Below, piece by piece: positions 46,640 to 57,992 of a stretch of 64,000 nucleotides of DNA (within the stretch, counting starts at the first letter, position 1; each line of letters begins with the position of its first letter). The stretch covers positions 57,798,129 through 57,862,128 of the forward strand of contig NC_087062.1 of assembly GCF_963678635.1 (NCBI RefSeq), written 5' to 3'. The position numbers were made by a program, and so were the translations under genes. Origin of the DNA: Symsagittifera roscoffensis. Its lineage: Eukaryota; Xenacoelomorpha; Acoela; Convolutidae. The notes under the pieces were generated by a model. That model worked only from the letters and a program-made list of their open reading frames with translations, made no database searches and was not told the DNA's origin.

Positions 46640-48115
46640 AGGTCTAGACGAAAATCATCCCAAGCACAAATAATTTATCTTTTTGTTCAAAAGCCGGAAC
46701 AATAGCCTTGAGATAGTAGTTTTTGAAAACGTTTGACACATTTTTGTACTATAAATACTGATTAAAATATTTATAATATTTGTAAAAATTTGATATCTTT
46801 TTTCATTTTTTAATCATCCCCTTCTATGCAAAGTTAAGAACACCAAAAAAAAACAAAGTGTTCTATATCACTGCAACGCTACATTTTTTTTTAATTTTGA
46901 AAAAATTGCTATCAATATCAATGTCCTGTAGATCGTAGTCAATTGTACACTAAAACCCTATACCTCTCAAAATGGTTAAAGAGCAACAACAACCAAAACG
47001 GCAGTGCTGGAGCAAACAGGTTTATTTGAAAACGCAAATGTCCTACGTCGGAAATTGCTTACAAACAAAATCTAATTTTTCAGAGAAAAATTATCTTACA
47101 AATTTGCTTGAAGTTTCAAACTAGCATGGCAATTGCCTGGCAAAAATGGCATTTTTTTAATGAGCTTTGTCTGTTCTGCATCTCTTCTGCAAATCTCTCT
47201 TCTGCAACTCTTCTGCAAAATCTTCTGCAATTCTCTCGAAGTGTTGAAATATGAGCCGTATGGAATTAAAATAAACAAATTTGCTCTGCTCAATTCAGTT
47301 TGTAACAGCGGTTAGTGCTGATCTCCGCGCAGACAATTAGTATCAAAAAATTGGAACATACAGAAAAAAAATTAAAACGAGCAATTTGCTAAATTTAAGC
47401 AATTTTTGCAGGCAAAATTGAACTTTTAGTTCACCTTGAGTCATCATTTCTGTCTGAAAAATAAACTTCTGCTTGCAAAGTTTTCTGAAACAGGTCATTT
47501 GCTCTTTTTAATAAGCTTTGTCTGTTCGAACTTTTTCCAATTCTCCTATAAAGTTTCGCGTATTGAGAATATTGTTCCGACTTTCAAAGCCTGGGGTGTT
47601 TTTTCATTTAGATCAATTTTAGAAAGAAAACTGAAATCTTGCGGGGATTGATCCAAAAACTATTAGAGGGCCAAGCAGTTATCCCTGAACTCGCTTAAAT
47701 TGGGTTGGCAATCGCTATATCAATATTTTTAAATTTTACTACTCGAATTTCTCGAGCGTGGAGAATAAATCCGCACTTACAATTGTTCCAATTTCAGTCA
47801 AGCAATCTCTGGTAGACCATGACTTATAATTTATCAAAAAAATTTTTGGAAGAAAAACTATTCGAGACATTTGCCCCGATATAATAGCAGTCTTGTTTTT
47901 TATTTTTGCAACAAAAGACAACTTGCCAAAAAACAACTCGATAAAACAAACTTGACTCACAACACTTGACTTACAACACTTGACGACAAACACTGAGTCA
48001 TGCAAAATATGCCACTTTTTTGGCCCTGTCAACCAAAAGTGGCCTCTAAGCCGGAGATGAATTAGTTAAGATTGAATAAGCTATCTTAGCTATTCTGTAG
48101 CAGAAGAGCCTGTTT
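46640..48115. repeat. Dispersed repeat family, copy D
   Basis: Collinear with copy B over about 1.45 kb. It includes GGTCTAGACGAAAATCATCCC (46642), TTGCTTGAAGTTTCAAA (47102), GCGGGGATTGATCCAAAAAC (47641), GCGTGGAGAATAAATCC (47754), an inverted hairpin block (47865) and GCTATTCTGTAGCAGAAGAG (48091). A local TCTTCTGCAA microrepeat lies at 47168-47238. Confidence 0.7.
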
Positions 48116-48742
48116 TGTTCAATTCAATTAATTTGCTATTGACGGCATGGAAAAAATAGCTTCGGTTTTCGAAGAAAGGTTTTCAGCACAAATTAGGGCG
48201 TTTTTCAGGTTTTTCTTTGTCGGTTGCACTATGAATCTTGCTTTAGAAAGAGCGGTTCAAGCGGTTTTAAGCGGTATCTGAGCGTTTTTTTTTTAAAAAA
48301 AAAGATTTGAACAATTTGAGGGGCTGATGCAAAAATTTGAGCTGCCTTGAATAGTTTCGGCTGGTTTGATTGTTTCACGTGGGATTTGAGCGGTTTTTAA
48401 CGGTTTAATCGGTTTGAGCGCAATCGTCTAAAAAACACACAAACCGCTCGGTTTTTGAGCGGGATCTCGATTAGGGTCATCATTTAAGGCACGCTTTTTA
48501 TTGTTTGCCAGTTGCAGTTTAAAATTTATTTCCCAATAATGAATAGTTCCAATTTAGTCGCTGAGCAAATTCAAATCTAAAGCACCATCAGTTTTCAGTT
48601 AGTGTTTCTACGGTTGAAGTTAGTCAAAGTAAAATATAGTGGCTGCAGATGTTTGATTGGTATGATTTCTGTAGTAGTTAATGAAGTAGCAAAACTCTTT
48701 TGGAGCACGCTCACGACTGAACGGGATATTTTTCTAATTGTG
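48116..48742. other. Non-coding stretch with GAGCGGTTTT iterations
   Basis: Between 48250 and 48470 the words GCGGTTTTAA, GAGCGGTTTTT and AATCGGTTTGAGCG recur in loose direct order, ending in an inverted AACCGCTC. The rest has no recognisable feature. Confidence 0.55.
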
Positions 48743-49075
48743 TCAGTTTTTTGGTTTCGGTGTCTTATCGGTGGCTGACCCAATCAGTGCGGCTTCGTTG
48801 TCTCTCGACAAGGTGTTACGGATGTCCAAACTCGACGCCGCTGGAGACGGTGGCTGGAGCACCAACATTGGAACACCCTCTGCGTTCGGAATGTTGTTCC
48901 GGTTCCTCGTTCCGCTTCGCTGGACGTCCTCACTTTCAATAGCCATTTTTGCAAACAGGGCCATAAATGCGAAGAAAATCGTCAAAACTACAAGAAAAAT
49001 CCACATTCCGGAAAACTCTAATCGGAATGATGATTCCGAGGACTTTTCAGTTTCGACTACTGATGAATTATTCAT
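48743..49075 (-). CDS. Small single-pass membrane protein, possible host gene or exon
   Basis: A 110-codon ORF on the minus strand, uninterrupted and clearly richer in GC than its surroundings. The start ATG (49073-49075) is preceded by TTA, a fair context. The protein has a polar N-terminus of about 23 residues, a membrane segment at about residues 24-45 rich in Phe, Leu, Val and Ala, and then a polar tail with a Pro-rich stretch near residue 80. No family is recognised. The plus-strand ORF over the same bases lacks such organisation and is taken as a shadow. It may be a single-exon gene or one exon of a larger one. Confidence 0.45.
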   Translation of the reverse strand: MNNSSVVETEKSSESSFRLEFSGMWIFLVVLTIFFAFMALFAKMAIESEDVQRSGTRNRNNIPNAEGVPMLVLQPPSPAASSLDIRNTLSRDNEAALIGSATDKTPKPKN

Positions 49076-50255
49076 TAAGTAGTTTTGAACTGGTTTTAAA
49101 ATATTTCAAAGATTGAATGAAAAGGGCAAAATGCAAAAATAGCCCGTATAAATAACTAAATTTAGCAACAATTTACTATCAAAACAACCGTTAAGTTTTT
49201 TTTGCGGTAGCAACACTTAGCATCCATTAAAAATTTTGTCTCTTCACTTTTCTGAACTAAAACTTTCAAGTTTATGCTACTTAAAAGGCGTTTAATTAAG
49301 GAACTTTCATTGAGCCATTTTTGCAGCGTTTTTTTTCATAAATTATATTCTCACCTGATATCCAAAACTATTTTAGCGTATATCAGGGACAGATGATTAA
49401 CTTCCTCTAGTCACACATAATTTAGGGGTAATTTTTCTCTGCAGTCTACTAAAAGTTTTATATTAATGAAGGACCGGAATAATTTGAGTTAAATATGCGC
49501 ACGTGGCTGTGACACAAACTTTACTTAATTTCGGTACAATAAAACCAATCATATGACAAAATATCTATGCTTGTCGAAGTGAATGGTTCTTTTTTGAAAA
49601 AAAATGTGTTGTTTGGGTGTTTAAGGAGAAATCACAAATAAACAATTAACCTATAACATCTGAAAAGGTCCGGATTTTAATTTAAAAAAATTACCCGCCC
49701 TCAAAAAAACTATTTCAACACAGAGTACGCAAGCAAAGAGAGAATCTTTAATAGATTATTTATCAGGGTCAGGTTTTAAGCTGGTTTTCAAATATATGAG
49801 AAAACCCGAGTATATTGTCGAGCAGTACTTCATTGGTAAAATCTTTTTAAGCTGAGTCCATTTTGAAAAAAATAATCTCTATTTTTTATATTTTTAAGTA
49901 TAATATATCTCTCGCGTGCAGCTGTGCATATATCTGTACTGATTCGTTTTTGCTCTTCTCCTCCCGTAGAAATAAACCGAAATGATTACTTTTTTAGCAA
50001 AACCTGGTCTAAATTTTTCTATTTGGCCTTATAGTTACGAAAAAGGGACAAAAAAACAGGTATCTTTGTTGACCAAATGATTTCATTTTCACTTTCAGTT
50101 GGTGCTCTCTCTTATGATTGTTACTGAGATTTGCTGAAGCACGGAAACTGAAGTAGTTATTGAACATCATGTCAGTAGCGGTCATTGTTAAACGGGGATT
50201 CTTTTGCACAGTGCATCACTAATGAAATATCAAATTGAATATTTAAAAAGTTAAG
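49076..50255. other. Non-coding stretch
   Basis: AT-rich DNA without a credible gene or repeat that I could identify. Confidence 0.5.
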
Positions 50256-50610
50256 ATGGTTTATCCACAAGGGAAAGGACCAGCAAACGAGCTGTTCAGA
50301 TTTTCTTGGATAACCACTGTATATTTAGGGGATTGCTTCTCTAGGTTTGTTATATCTTTCCTAACGACACAGCAAAGTGGTCCCTTGGGTAGAGAATTTA
50401 ACGGGGAAACCGAGATTCCCTACTATCTACAATCCCGAAAGGGTAAAGTTGGTGGCAACTATTCTGTATTGTATTATGTTGCTTGCTCCTTCTTGTGTAC
50501 TGCTCTTCAGGCTGTCTTCTCTACTCGATACAATTGCAAGAATTTCCCATTGTAATTTATTTCAGATGAATATACGTCTAATCAAAGAAGGCCAGAATAG
50601 AATCTATTAA
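50256..50610 (+). other. Two overlapping short frames, doubtful coding
   Basis: Frames of 99 codons (50256-50555) and 77 codons (50377-50610) overlap in a locally less AT-rich stretch. The second contains a hydrophobic run of about 25 residues near its middle, which could be a membrane segment of a retroelement env remnant. No motif supports this, and neither frame is convincing. Confidence 0.2.
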
Positions 50611-51106
50611 TCAAATCAAAAGGAAAGGTTCCGCGATTTATCAGCACAATTGCCTAATTGCAGTTAACTTCCAACTTTCGACTGTTTCTGCTTTAATTGT
50701 TCTCTGAGAACCAACTACTCGATTCGCTAGCAATAATTTTTCTCTCTATCTAATTAAGAACCAACTATACTCTATCTCAGTATCAATCGCTCTCTTCTCT
50801 GACTGAGAACCAACTACTCGTAATAGTAGCTAACAACTATTCTGACTCAAAGGTTCACCGGTACCCTCGATTCCTTATCTTTCTTTACACTTAGTTTAAG
50901 TTAAGTCACGCCATTCCCTATCAGTCCTGGTAACCGCTTTAATCACTCGTCCGCACATGTTTTAAGACTATATCCATCCCCCTGTCAACTCTGCCACGTG
51001 CCAAGTTTGGTTTATTTTATCAATCATTTCACGCTTATTAGATACCCGGTATGCGTTAGGTATCACTATGTGATCAAGCAATAGGATTCTAATATAAAAA
51101 TTAACC
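50611..51106. other. Stretch with GAGAACCAACTACTCG iterations
   Basis: Three relatives of this word occur at about 50705, 50757 and 50806. Otherwise there is no gene. Composition resembles an LTR or other untranslated element DNA. Confidence 0.4.
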
Positions 51107-52390
51107 CCTTTGAATTAACTCTACTACTCCAAGGTTGTAATGTAAAAGCTATGTGAGCAAAAAAACCGGAACCCCACTTCCGGTTTTTTGCTCTACTTGA
51201 AGAAACCCACCCCTAATTTCCGGAAGTCGTTTCTCACCATCCGATGAATGCAGGGAGCTGAAACTTGGTTTGATAATAGGTAGTGGCATAATACATCTCG
51301 TGTTATAATTTGAACGATTTCCAACATAAGACATTATAGTTTGAACGATTTCAACCATAAGACATTGGATTCTAATCAACTAAGTCCTGCCCTCACTGAC
51401 TTCAGCCCTCGAGTTCAACTCAACCTCTCCAAACCATGCTATGTTTACTCAATGACCCTCTCAAGGTCTTTATTTTAATTATCCCGTTAACGTTCCGACC
51501 TCTCAAGGGCAGGGGGAGACCCTTTTCAAGTGTAGCTAATTCATTCCCAGCATCTAAATTTTCTATCTGTACTCTATTCGTAGTTCGTCTAGTAGGGGTC
51601 AAATCAAACCAAAAATTCACCTCCGGGAAGCCAAGTAATTTCCCCGTCCGTTCATACTACTGACAGACCCGCTTCTCATATTGCGGTCCTATTATTGTCA
51701 TATTCCCCTGATACTACTTTTCTGTAGTATTAATAAATCATTCGCCAAGCTAAATGGAACCCAATATTTACCAAGTCCCCTTTGAATTAACTCTACTACT
51801 CCAAGGTTGCAATGTAAAAGCTATGTGGCTATCATCTTCTGTTCTAATTCCCAATATATAAGTGTTCCCTCCATTTTTGGCAAGGTGATCCATTCTTTTT
51901 TCCAGGATGGGGCTGGGGAATACGCCACTTTCCAGTGTTTATCTCGGGGTTTTCTATGCAATTTTGTTTTGTACGCACAAAGGTCAACTTAAGGTCACAC
52001 ATGGGTCAATCGGGGTCAAACTTCCATATTTGGGTTCAAAATCCCTTGGGGGTCCTAACTTCCAATTTCCAACCATATCCCATTAATAGTTCACAAGTTA
52101 TCCCATTTCTAAGGTCCGTTATCATTTTTTCCGGAAAAAGGCTATTAACACCAGAAGGAGTTGCCTATTTCGGTCTAAGGGGGTGTTTTTTCAAGTGCTA
52201 ATAGCTTCCGATCCAACCGTTGGAAATCGTTCAGATTATAACACAAGATGTATTTTGCCACTACCTATTATCACACCAAGTTTCAGCTCCCTGCATTCAT
52301 CGGATGGTGAGAAACGACTTCCGGAAATTAGGGGTGGGTTTCTTCACGTAGAGGAAAAAACCGGAATTGGGGTTCCTAGGAGTCTGGGGT
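51107..52390. repeat. Element-like block with 180-bp inverted and 46-bp direct repeats
   Basis: About 180 bp at 51160-51345 recur inverted at 52205-52385 at high identity; both contain GGGTGGGTTTCTTC or its complement. A 46-bp word starting CCTTTGAATTAACTCTACTA occurs directly at about 51107-51152 and 51778-51823 with one clear difference. Between them, a minus-strand frame of about 80 codons (51420-51660) is open but unrecognised. The arrangement suggests a foldback or composite insertion. Confidence 0.7.
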
Positions 52391-53460
52391 TCTAAACTTA
52401 AGTTTCCCTCAACTAGGCCTATAACATGTTAAAAATTGAGCCCATTACCGCCGTTCATTTCCGAGTTCTGATAGGGCCATTTACACTTGCGGGGATCGTT
52501 ATCACTTGCCCCCAAATGCCCGGGTCAAATTATCTCTAGCATCCCTCCTCGAAATTTTGTAACATTAGCTTCCATTGTTTAGATCTATATGCAGTTTTGT
52601 GGTTATTTTTCTGGGCTGGGTAACGTTGCTTTGCGCTCAAGCAACGTCCTCAGGATCACGAAAAAGATATAAGTTATAACCCACTCCCCCATAGATGTAA
52701 AAAATTATATGTTAGTGAGAAATTTATCGTTTAAAATACTCCGGTTTCAATCTATCCGTTAAAATACTCCGCTTTATTACCAATTTTCGTTAGATTTCAA
52801 ATCACCATAGACTGCAGGCAAAAAATCAATGTTTCACAGAATAACTAGGATGACAAAGCATTTTCCCTATAATCGAGCAAACGGTTTGTTTGAAAAGTGC
52901 CTTACAAAATGAAAAGTGGATTTGATAATTTCTACCAGCAAGACGAGCTCTGATTACTCTTCTGTTATGTATTTTTTACGAGCGTCTGTGCATGGAACTG
53001 TTTATTATTCTTTTACTCATATTTGTCTTACCTATATATTTCGATTGATTTTGTATCGAATCATTTAATACTTGAGTTATAGGCCAAAAAACTGCAACAA
53101 CAGTATTTTTAATCGATTCAAGTGTTATATAGACAAGAGCAAACGAGCCCAAAAGATTTTTTTTTCATTTGCGTGTTTCAGTAGATGATCAGAATTTCCT
53201 GTTAAATCTAAAACTCAACACGGAAGAAACTATATTATAAAATGCCATTCAGTTTCATATTACGTCAATTCCGCAGGCGAAAAATGTAGAAATTTTACAC
53301 TTACAGGCGAAAAATGTAAAAATTTGTAGAAGCAAAGCGACTTTTTTCTTTACAAATAAATGATAAAAAAAATAATGAATCTCAAAAAATGTTTTTTCAT
53401 TCAGTTGCTTGAGCTAATTTGAATTGTAACGCTGAAAAACTCAAGTTACCAATGCAAGAT
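52391..53460. other. Non-coding stretch
   Basis: No gene seen. A short direct repeat (CAGGCGAAAAATGTA) lies at about 53274-53312. Confidence 0.45.
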
Positions 53461-53479
53461 CATGAAAAAATATTTCAAA

Positions 53480-54600
53480 TGTTTTAACCTTCTCGAATTT
53501 TTGAGGCAAAAAATATTGGAGACAAAATTATTTTGCCAGTTTTTTTGGTTTTTTAAGACAAACAAGACTGCTCGTATATTAGGGCAAAGCCCTGAATGTT
53601 CCGATTTCCCTTTAATTGGTCTCGAATGGTTTTTGTTTCGAGCTAATATTGAGAAACTATTTATTTTGAACAATATCAAAGATCAAGTGTGGAAATATAA
53701 GTCGAACAAAAATGATACAACCGATTAGCTAGCCTCATTCAATTTGAACGACTTTGTTGTGCGTGATTTTTCTCCATGTATAGATAAAATGTTTTTTTTC
53801 TTCATTCTTAAAAATCAAGATAAAAATACCTTTTATATAATAAAATTAATAAAAAAGTCTAGTTAAGAAACAGAAATGGTCTGGACAAAAAGCCATTCCA
53901 AGCGCAATTGTTCTGTCATTTTGTTCGAAAACCGGGGCAATAGCCTACAGTTAGTCTTTTTGGGCAACTATTTATTTTGGACAATATCGAAGATCAAGTG
54001 TGGAATTATAAGTTGAACAAAACTGATACAACCGATTAGCTAGCCTCATTCACCTTGAAACGACTTTGTTCTGTGGGATTTTTCTCCATGTATAGATAAA
54101 ATGTTTTTTTTCTTCATTCTTAAAAATCAAGATAAAAATACCTTTTATATAAAAAAATTAATAAAAAAGTCTAGTTAAGAAACAGAAATGGTCTGGACAA
54201 AAAGCCATTCCAAGCGCAATTGTTCTGTCATTTTGTTCGAAAACCGGGGCAATAGCCTACAGTTAGTCTTTTTGGGCAACTATTTATTTTGGACAATATC
54301 GAAGATCAAGTGTGGAATTATAAGTTGAACAAAACTGATACAACCGATTAGCTAGCCTCATTCACCTTGAAACGACTTTGTTCTGTGGGATTTTTCTCCA
54401 TGTATAGATAAAATGTTTTTCTTCCTACTTAAAAATCAAGACAAAAATACCTTTTATATATTGAAATTAATAAAAAAGTCTAGTTAAGAAACAGAAATGG
54501 TCTGGACAAAAAGCCATTCCAAGCGCAATTGTTCTGTCATTTTGTTCGAAAACCGGGACAATAGCCTACAGTTATTCTTTTTGAAAGTGTTTGACACTTT
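53480..54600. repeat. Dispersed repeat family, copy E
   Basis: Starts with the hairpin block AGGGCAAAGCCCT at about 53580, collinear with copy A (18640-19340). It continues into a 311-312-bp unit present three times, listed separately. No coding capacity. Confidence 0.7.
53655..54586 (+). repeat. Three tandem copies of a 311-312-bp unit
   Basis: Units at 53655-53965, 53966-54277 and 54278 to about 54586 start AACTATTTATTTTG and include TTAGCTAGCCTCATTCA and AAGCCATTCCAAGCGCAATT. Copies 2 and 3 are nearly identical, and copy 1 is slightly more different. Confidence 0.95.
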
Positions 54601-54654
54601 TTTTTTACTATAAACACTGATCAAAATATTTTTAATATATGTAAAAGATTGAAA

Positions 54655-54712
54655 CCTATTTATTTATTTATTTATTTAAATATTATTTATATAATTTATT
54701 TTATTTTTATTA
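54655..54712 (+). repeat. TTTA microsatellite, imperfect
   Basis: Repeated TTTA units followed by related A/T words. Confidence 0.85.
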
Positions 54713-55091
54713 TTCATTTTTTAAAACCATCTCTGTCTACGCAAAGTCAAGTACAATATGATCACTGATAGAAATTGTTCTAAATCACTGCACCGCTTAA
54801 TTTCTATTTTTTTAAAAATTTTGAACATATATTATCAGTATCAATGTTTCGTAGATCGTAGACAAATGTTCGCTAAAAAGGCTAGACAAGAGACTTCTAG
54901 TATATCAGAGCAAAACCTTAAATGTTCCGACTGCCTCTTAAATGGTCTCGGAAAGCCAACAGATCTCGAAATGATTAATAATTAAAATCACAAACAGACA
55001 GTGTTGGAACACACATAGTCATTTGAAAAACCAAATGTTTCGTTTTCTTCGAAAATCGCAGCAATAAGCTAGCTTCAATTCTATTGCGATT

Positions 55092-55907
55092 AGTTTTTGT
55101 TCCGACTTTCGATACGAAAGTAACGGAATATTTGTGCTCGGGAAGGGTTTTTTTTTCTTCGGACAAATTTCGACTTTTAACAAGCTATTTTTGGCGGAAT
55201 TGTTTATATCATTCGAAAGATATTGTTGTCCTGAGCTCAAATTTGAAAAGATTTTTCACCTGTGATCCTTTTTCGTAAAGTTATGGGGGTCTAATGATTG
55301 CCATTTTGGCCAGTTTAGAACAATTAACGAATAATATTTTTCGGGCTATTAATGCGTAAACGGATATTTAATCCGTCTTAGAAATCGTTCCAAATTGGTT
55401 GAAGGAAGCTTATTTGCCTTAATTGATTTGTTACTAGGAGCTAAATTTATCACTATTTATTTTAAATGGCGTGCAATTGGCGTCCTATTGACAAATCAAC
55501 TATGACAAATAAGCTACCTTCAACCAATTTGAATTAAATCTAAGACGGATTATGTCTCCCAATACGTATTAATAGCACTAACTATATGGATTGTTAATGA
55601 TCCAAAATTGGCCAAAATGGCAATCTGGTTAGATTTCGCTCCTAATACGTATTAATGGCACTAACTATATGGCTAGTTAATTGTTCCAAATTGGCCAAAA
55701 TCGCAATCTTCAAATCCCTATAAAGTGATCACACTGGGTAAAGTACTTTTTTCAAATTTAATCTCAAGACAAAAATACCTTTTGAATGATATTGAAAAAT
55801 CCCGTCAAAAATGGCTAGTTAAAACGTCGTAGTTTGTCTGAAGAAAAAAAACCCACCCTGAGCACAAACATTCCGTTACTTTCGCTACGATAGTCGGAAC
55901 AAAAACC
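55092..55907. repeat. Long inverted repeat (foldback) with 40-bp loop
   Basis: Arm 1 (55092-55440) and arm 2 (55481-55907) are inverted relatives over their full length, for example GATTGCCATTTTGGCC at about 55294 against GGCCAAAATGGCAATC near 55625. Arm 2 is longer because about 83 bp (from 55561) are tandemly repeated from 55644. The outer ends carry the GTCGGAACAAAAAC block of the dispersed repeat family, so this is a foldback form of that family or an insertion into it. Confidence 0.9.
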
Positions 55908-56939
55908 ACGTATATATTAACTCTAGCTTCTCAAACTTGCTTGTAAAAAGATGGAATGCGTTAAGATAGCTTTCTGGAAAAAAAAACGTTTTCCCGATTC
56001 TTTTGCCAAAGCTTCTGTTTAAATTTGGTTTGAAGTCGTTTTGAGTTCATATTTTCAGTTCTAATTTTTTTATCGACAACTCTTATATTATTCTGGCTTT
56101 TATGTAAGGCATTTAAAAAATCCTAATAAATTGAGTTCGAAATTTAAAAAAAATTCTCTGAGATCGTTTTTTGTTAACTTATGGAAGCTTGGAAATCGAC
56201 CTTTTAAGATAACAAAGACGCGTATTTCAATGCCTCCGATTAGCGCAGAGCGTGTGCGGAAAATTCAGTCACTGAAAATTGTATTGAGCCAACCTAAGTT
56301 GTCTAAATTAATTGTTTGAATTAAGGAAAATAAATCATTTTGTTTTTGATACTGGTTTGGGGGAAATCTTTAACAACAAAATTGTTGAAAAAACGATTTT
56401 CAAAAATCTCTCTCTTGGACAAAAAAACAGCGTATCTTGAAAGATCAGGTGGAACTTTCAGGGCTGTGTCGCGCTACTAGCAGATTTTTTCTTTCATTTA
56501 TCGTGGATTTCGATATACAGAGACAATCTGTTCCGTATCTAGAAACTGAGATTTATAAAAAATTTGCTTATCTTATTATGAAATAACAACATTTTGGGTT
56601 AAATAACTTCAAGTCGTCTGGATGGGGAACTTTTTATTGTTCAAGAATATGTGATACATGGATCAGAGCTGATTTTAAAATCTAAATCTTTTTTCGACTG
56701 TGCGTTAAATATGTCAAATGCTTACTGGAGAGAAGAGAGAATGGTTTAAGTTTGAAATGGCAGGGTTAGAGTGTGTTTCCCTTTTCAAAACTTTGAAAAT
56801 CTTCGGATGTTTTTTGCACTTGTAAAAAATTCTATCAAATCCAAGAAATGATCTTAAAACTGATTGCCATGGGCAGACTGCATCAATCAAAAACGTTTTT
56901 ACTCCGCGGAAAAGTCTCCGCAGAACCTCCGTTTCGTTG
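55908..56939. other. Non-coding stretch before the second gypsy element
   Basis: No gene recognised, and no 5' LTR matching the sequence at 61969 was seen. Confidence 0.4.
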
Positions 56940-57970
56940 GAAAACATGGATCGGCCAATTTTTCCTGGCAATGTTCCTTGAGGAGGATTGTGACTCAAAC
57001 GTACTATAATCAAATCCAAAACTTGTTTGTTACCATCCACCACCCAGGCCAGAAACGATACCGTCAACAGAAACCTCAGAAGAAACAGTTAACAGAACAG
57101 CAGCTACACGAAAATTCGAAACGCTAAACAGAGAAAGAAAGGTCCAAAAGTTGGCTCTAACAAGTTTTACCGCTAAGCAGATAATCGTGTAAAACTCAAA
57201 CTTGTCTTTGACCTTGCTAACGAAGGGAATAAAAGATTTATCCGACAGAATCCTCACATCAACATAAAACAATAAGCTATGAAGACTTTATTAATTTAAG
57301 CGAGCTACTTTTCATAAGAGAGAAGAACTATATCATTGAAAGGATGTAATTACATAACGCACATCAAGGTGACAAAGAATGCTTCGAAGCGTTCTATCTT
57401 CGGTTACCAGGGTAAGCAGCGAAATTCGGATGCACGTAAGTCAGAAAAAAAGAAGTAATATGTGACATCTTTGTTGCTAAGATGAAAATCTCATATGTCG
57501 TAAAAGACTTCTGCAAAATACCTGGTGCCAAAGTAGACGATACGGTAAAAGCAGATCTCCCTCACGAGAAAGGATACATCACGTTTTACAGACAAACAAA
57601 AACTTCAGAGGTAGCAACAGGAGCCAAAGCTTTTTCAAAAAGAAACAATAACCTACATTGTCCATCCAATCGAAGAAAAATATTCAAAATAGGGTGATTA
57701 GAGCGTTAGGCAACTCAAAGAATCAGAAATGAAAAAACAACAATCAGAACGAAAATCAAAAATCAGGTACTCAACAATCAGAACCAAAATCAGAAGCTCA
57801 CAACGGAACACTGACACAAATGCGCAGCTCGAAACGTCAACTGCAATTCATGCGGAAAAAGAGAACAATTTTGCAAAAAAGCTGAAATTCAACAAAATCC
57901 CAAAAACAGATAATGTCGTGGCCGATGAAGAAAAGACAAACTTCAATGATTCAGCTAGCAAACCGGAATA
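56940..57970 (+). pseudogene. gag: gag of second gypsy element
   Basis: Coding remnants in several frames. An R-L-P-G-x-A-A-K-F-G-C segment near 57395-57430 and the following V-x-D...V-A-T-G part (57482-57697) fit the capsid region of this gypsy group. Near 57815-57880 a cysteine region (C-A-A-R-N-V-N-C-N-S-C-G-K) resembles its zinc knuckles, but later positions are lost. Confidence 0.6.
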
Positions 57971-57992
57971 CTAAGTACTAAGAATCAATGAA

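Noticed and set aside
48738-49082. Plus-strand 114-codon ORF over the small membrane protein gene
   Set aside because: Shadow frame: the minus-strand reading has a coherent membrane-protein layout and this one does not.
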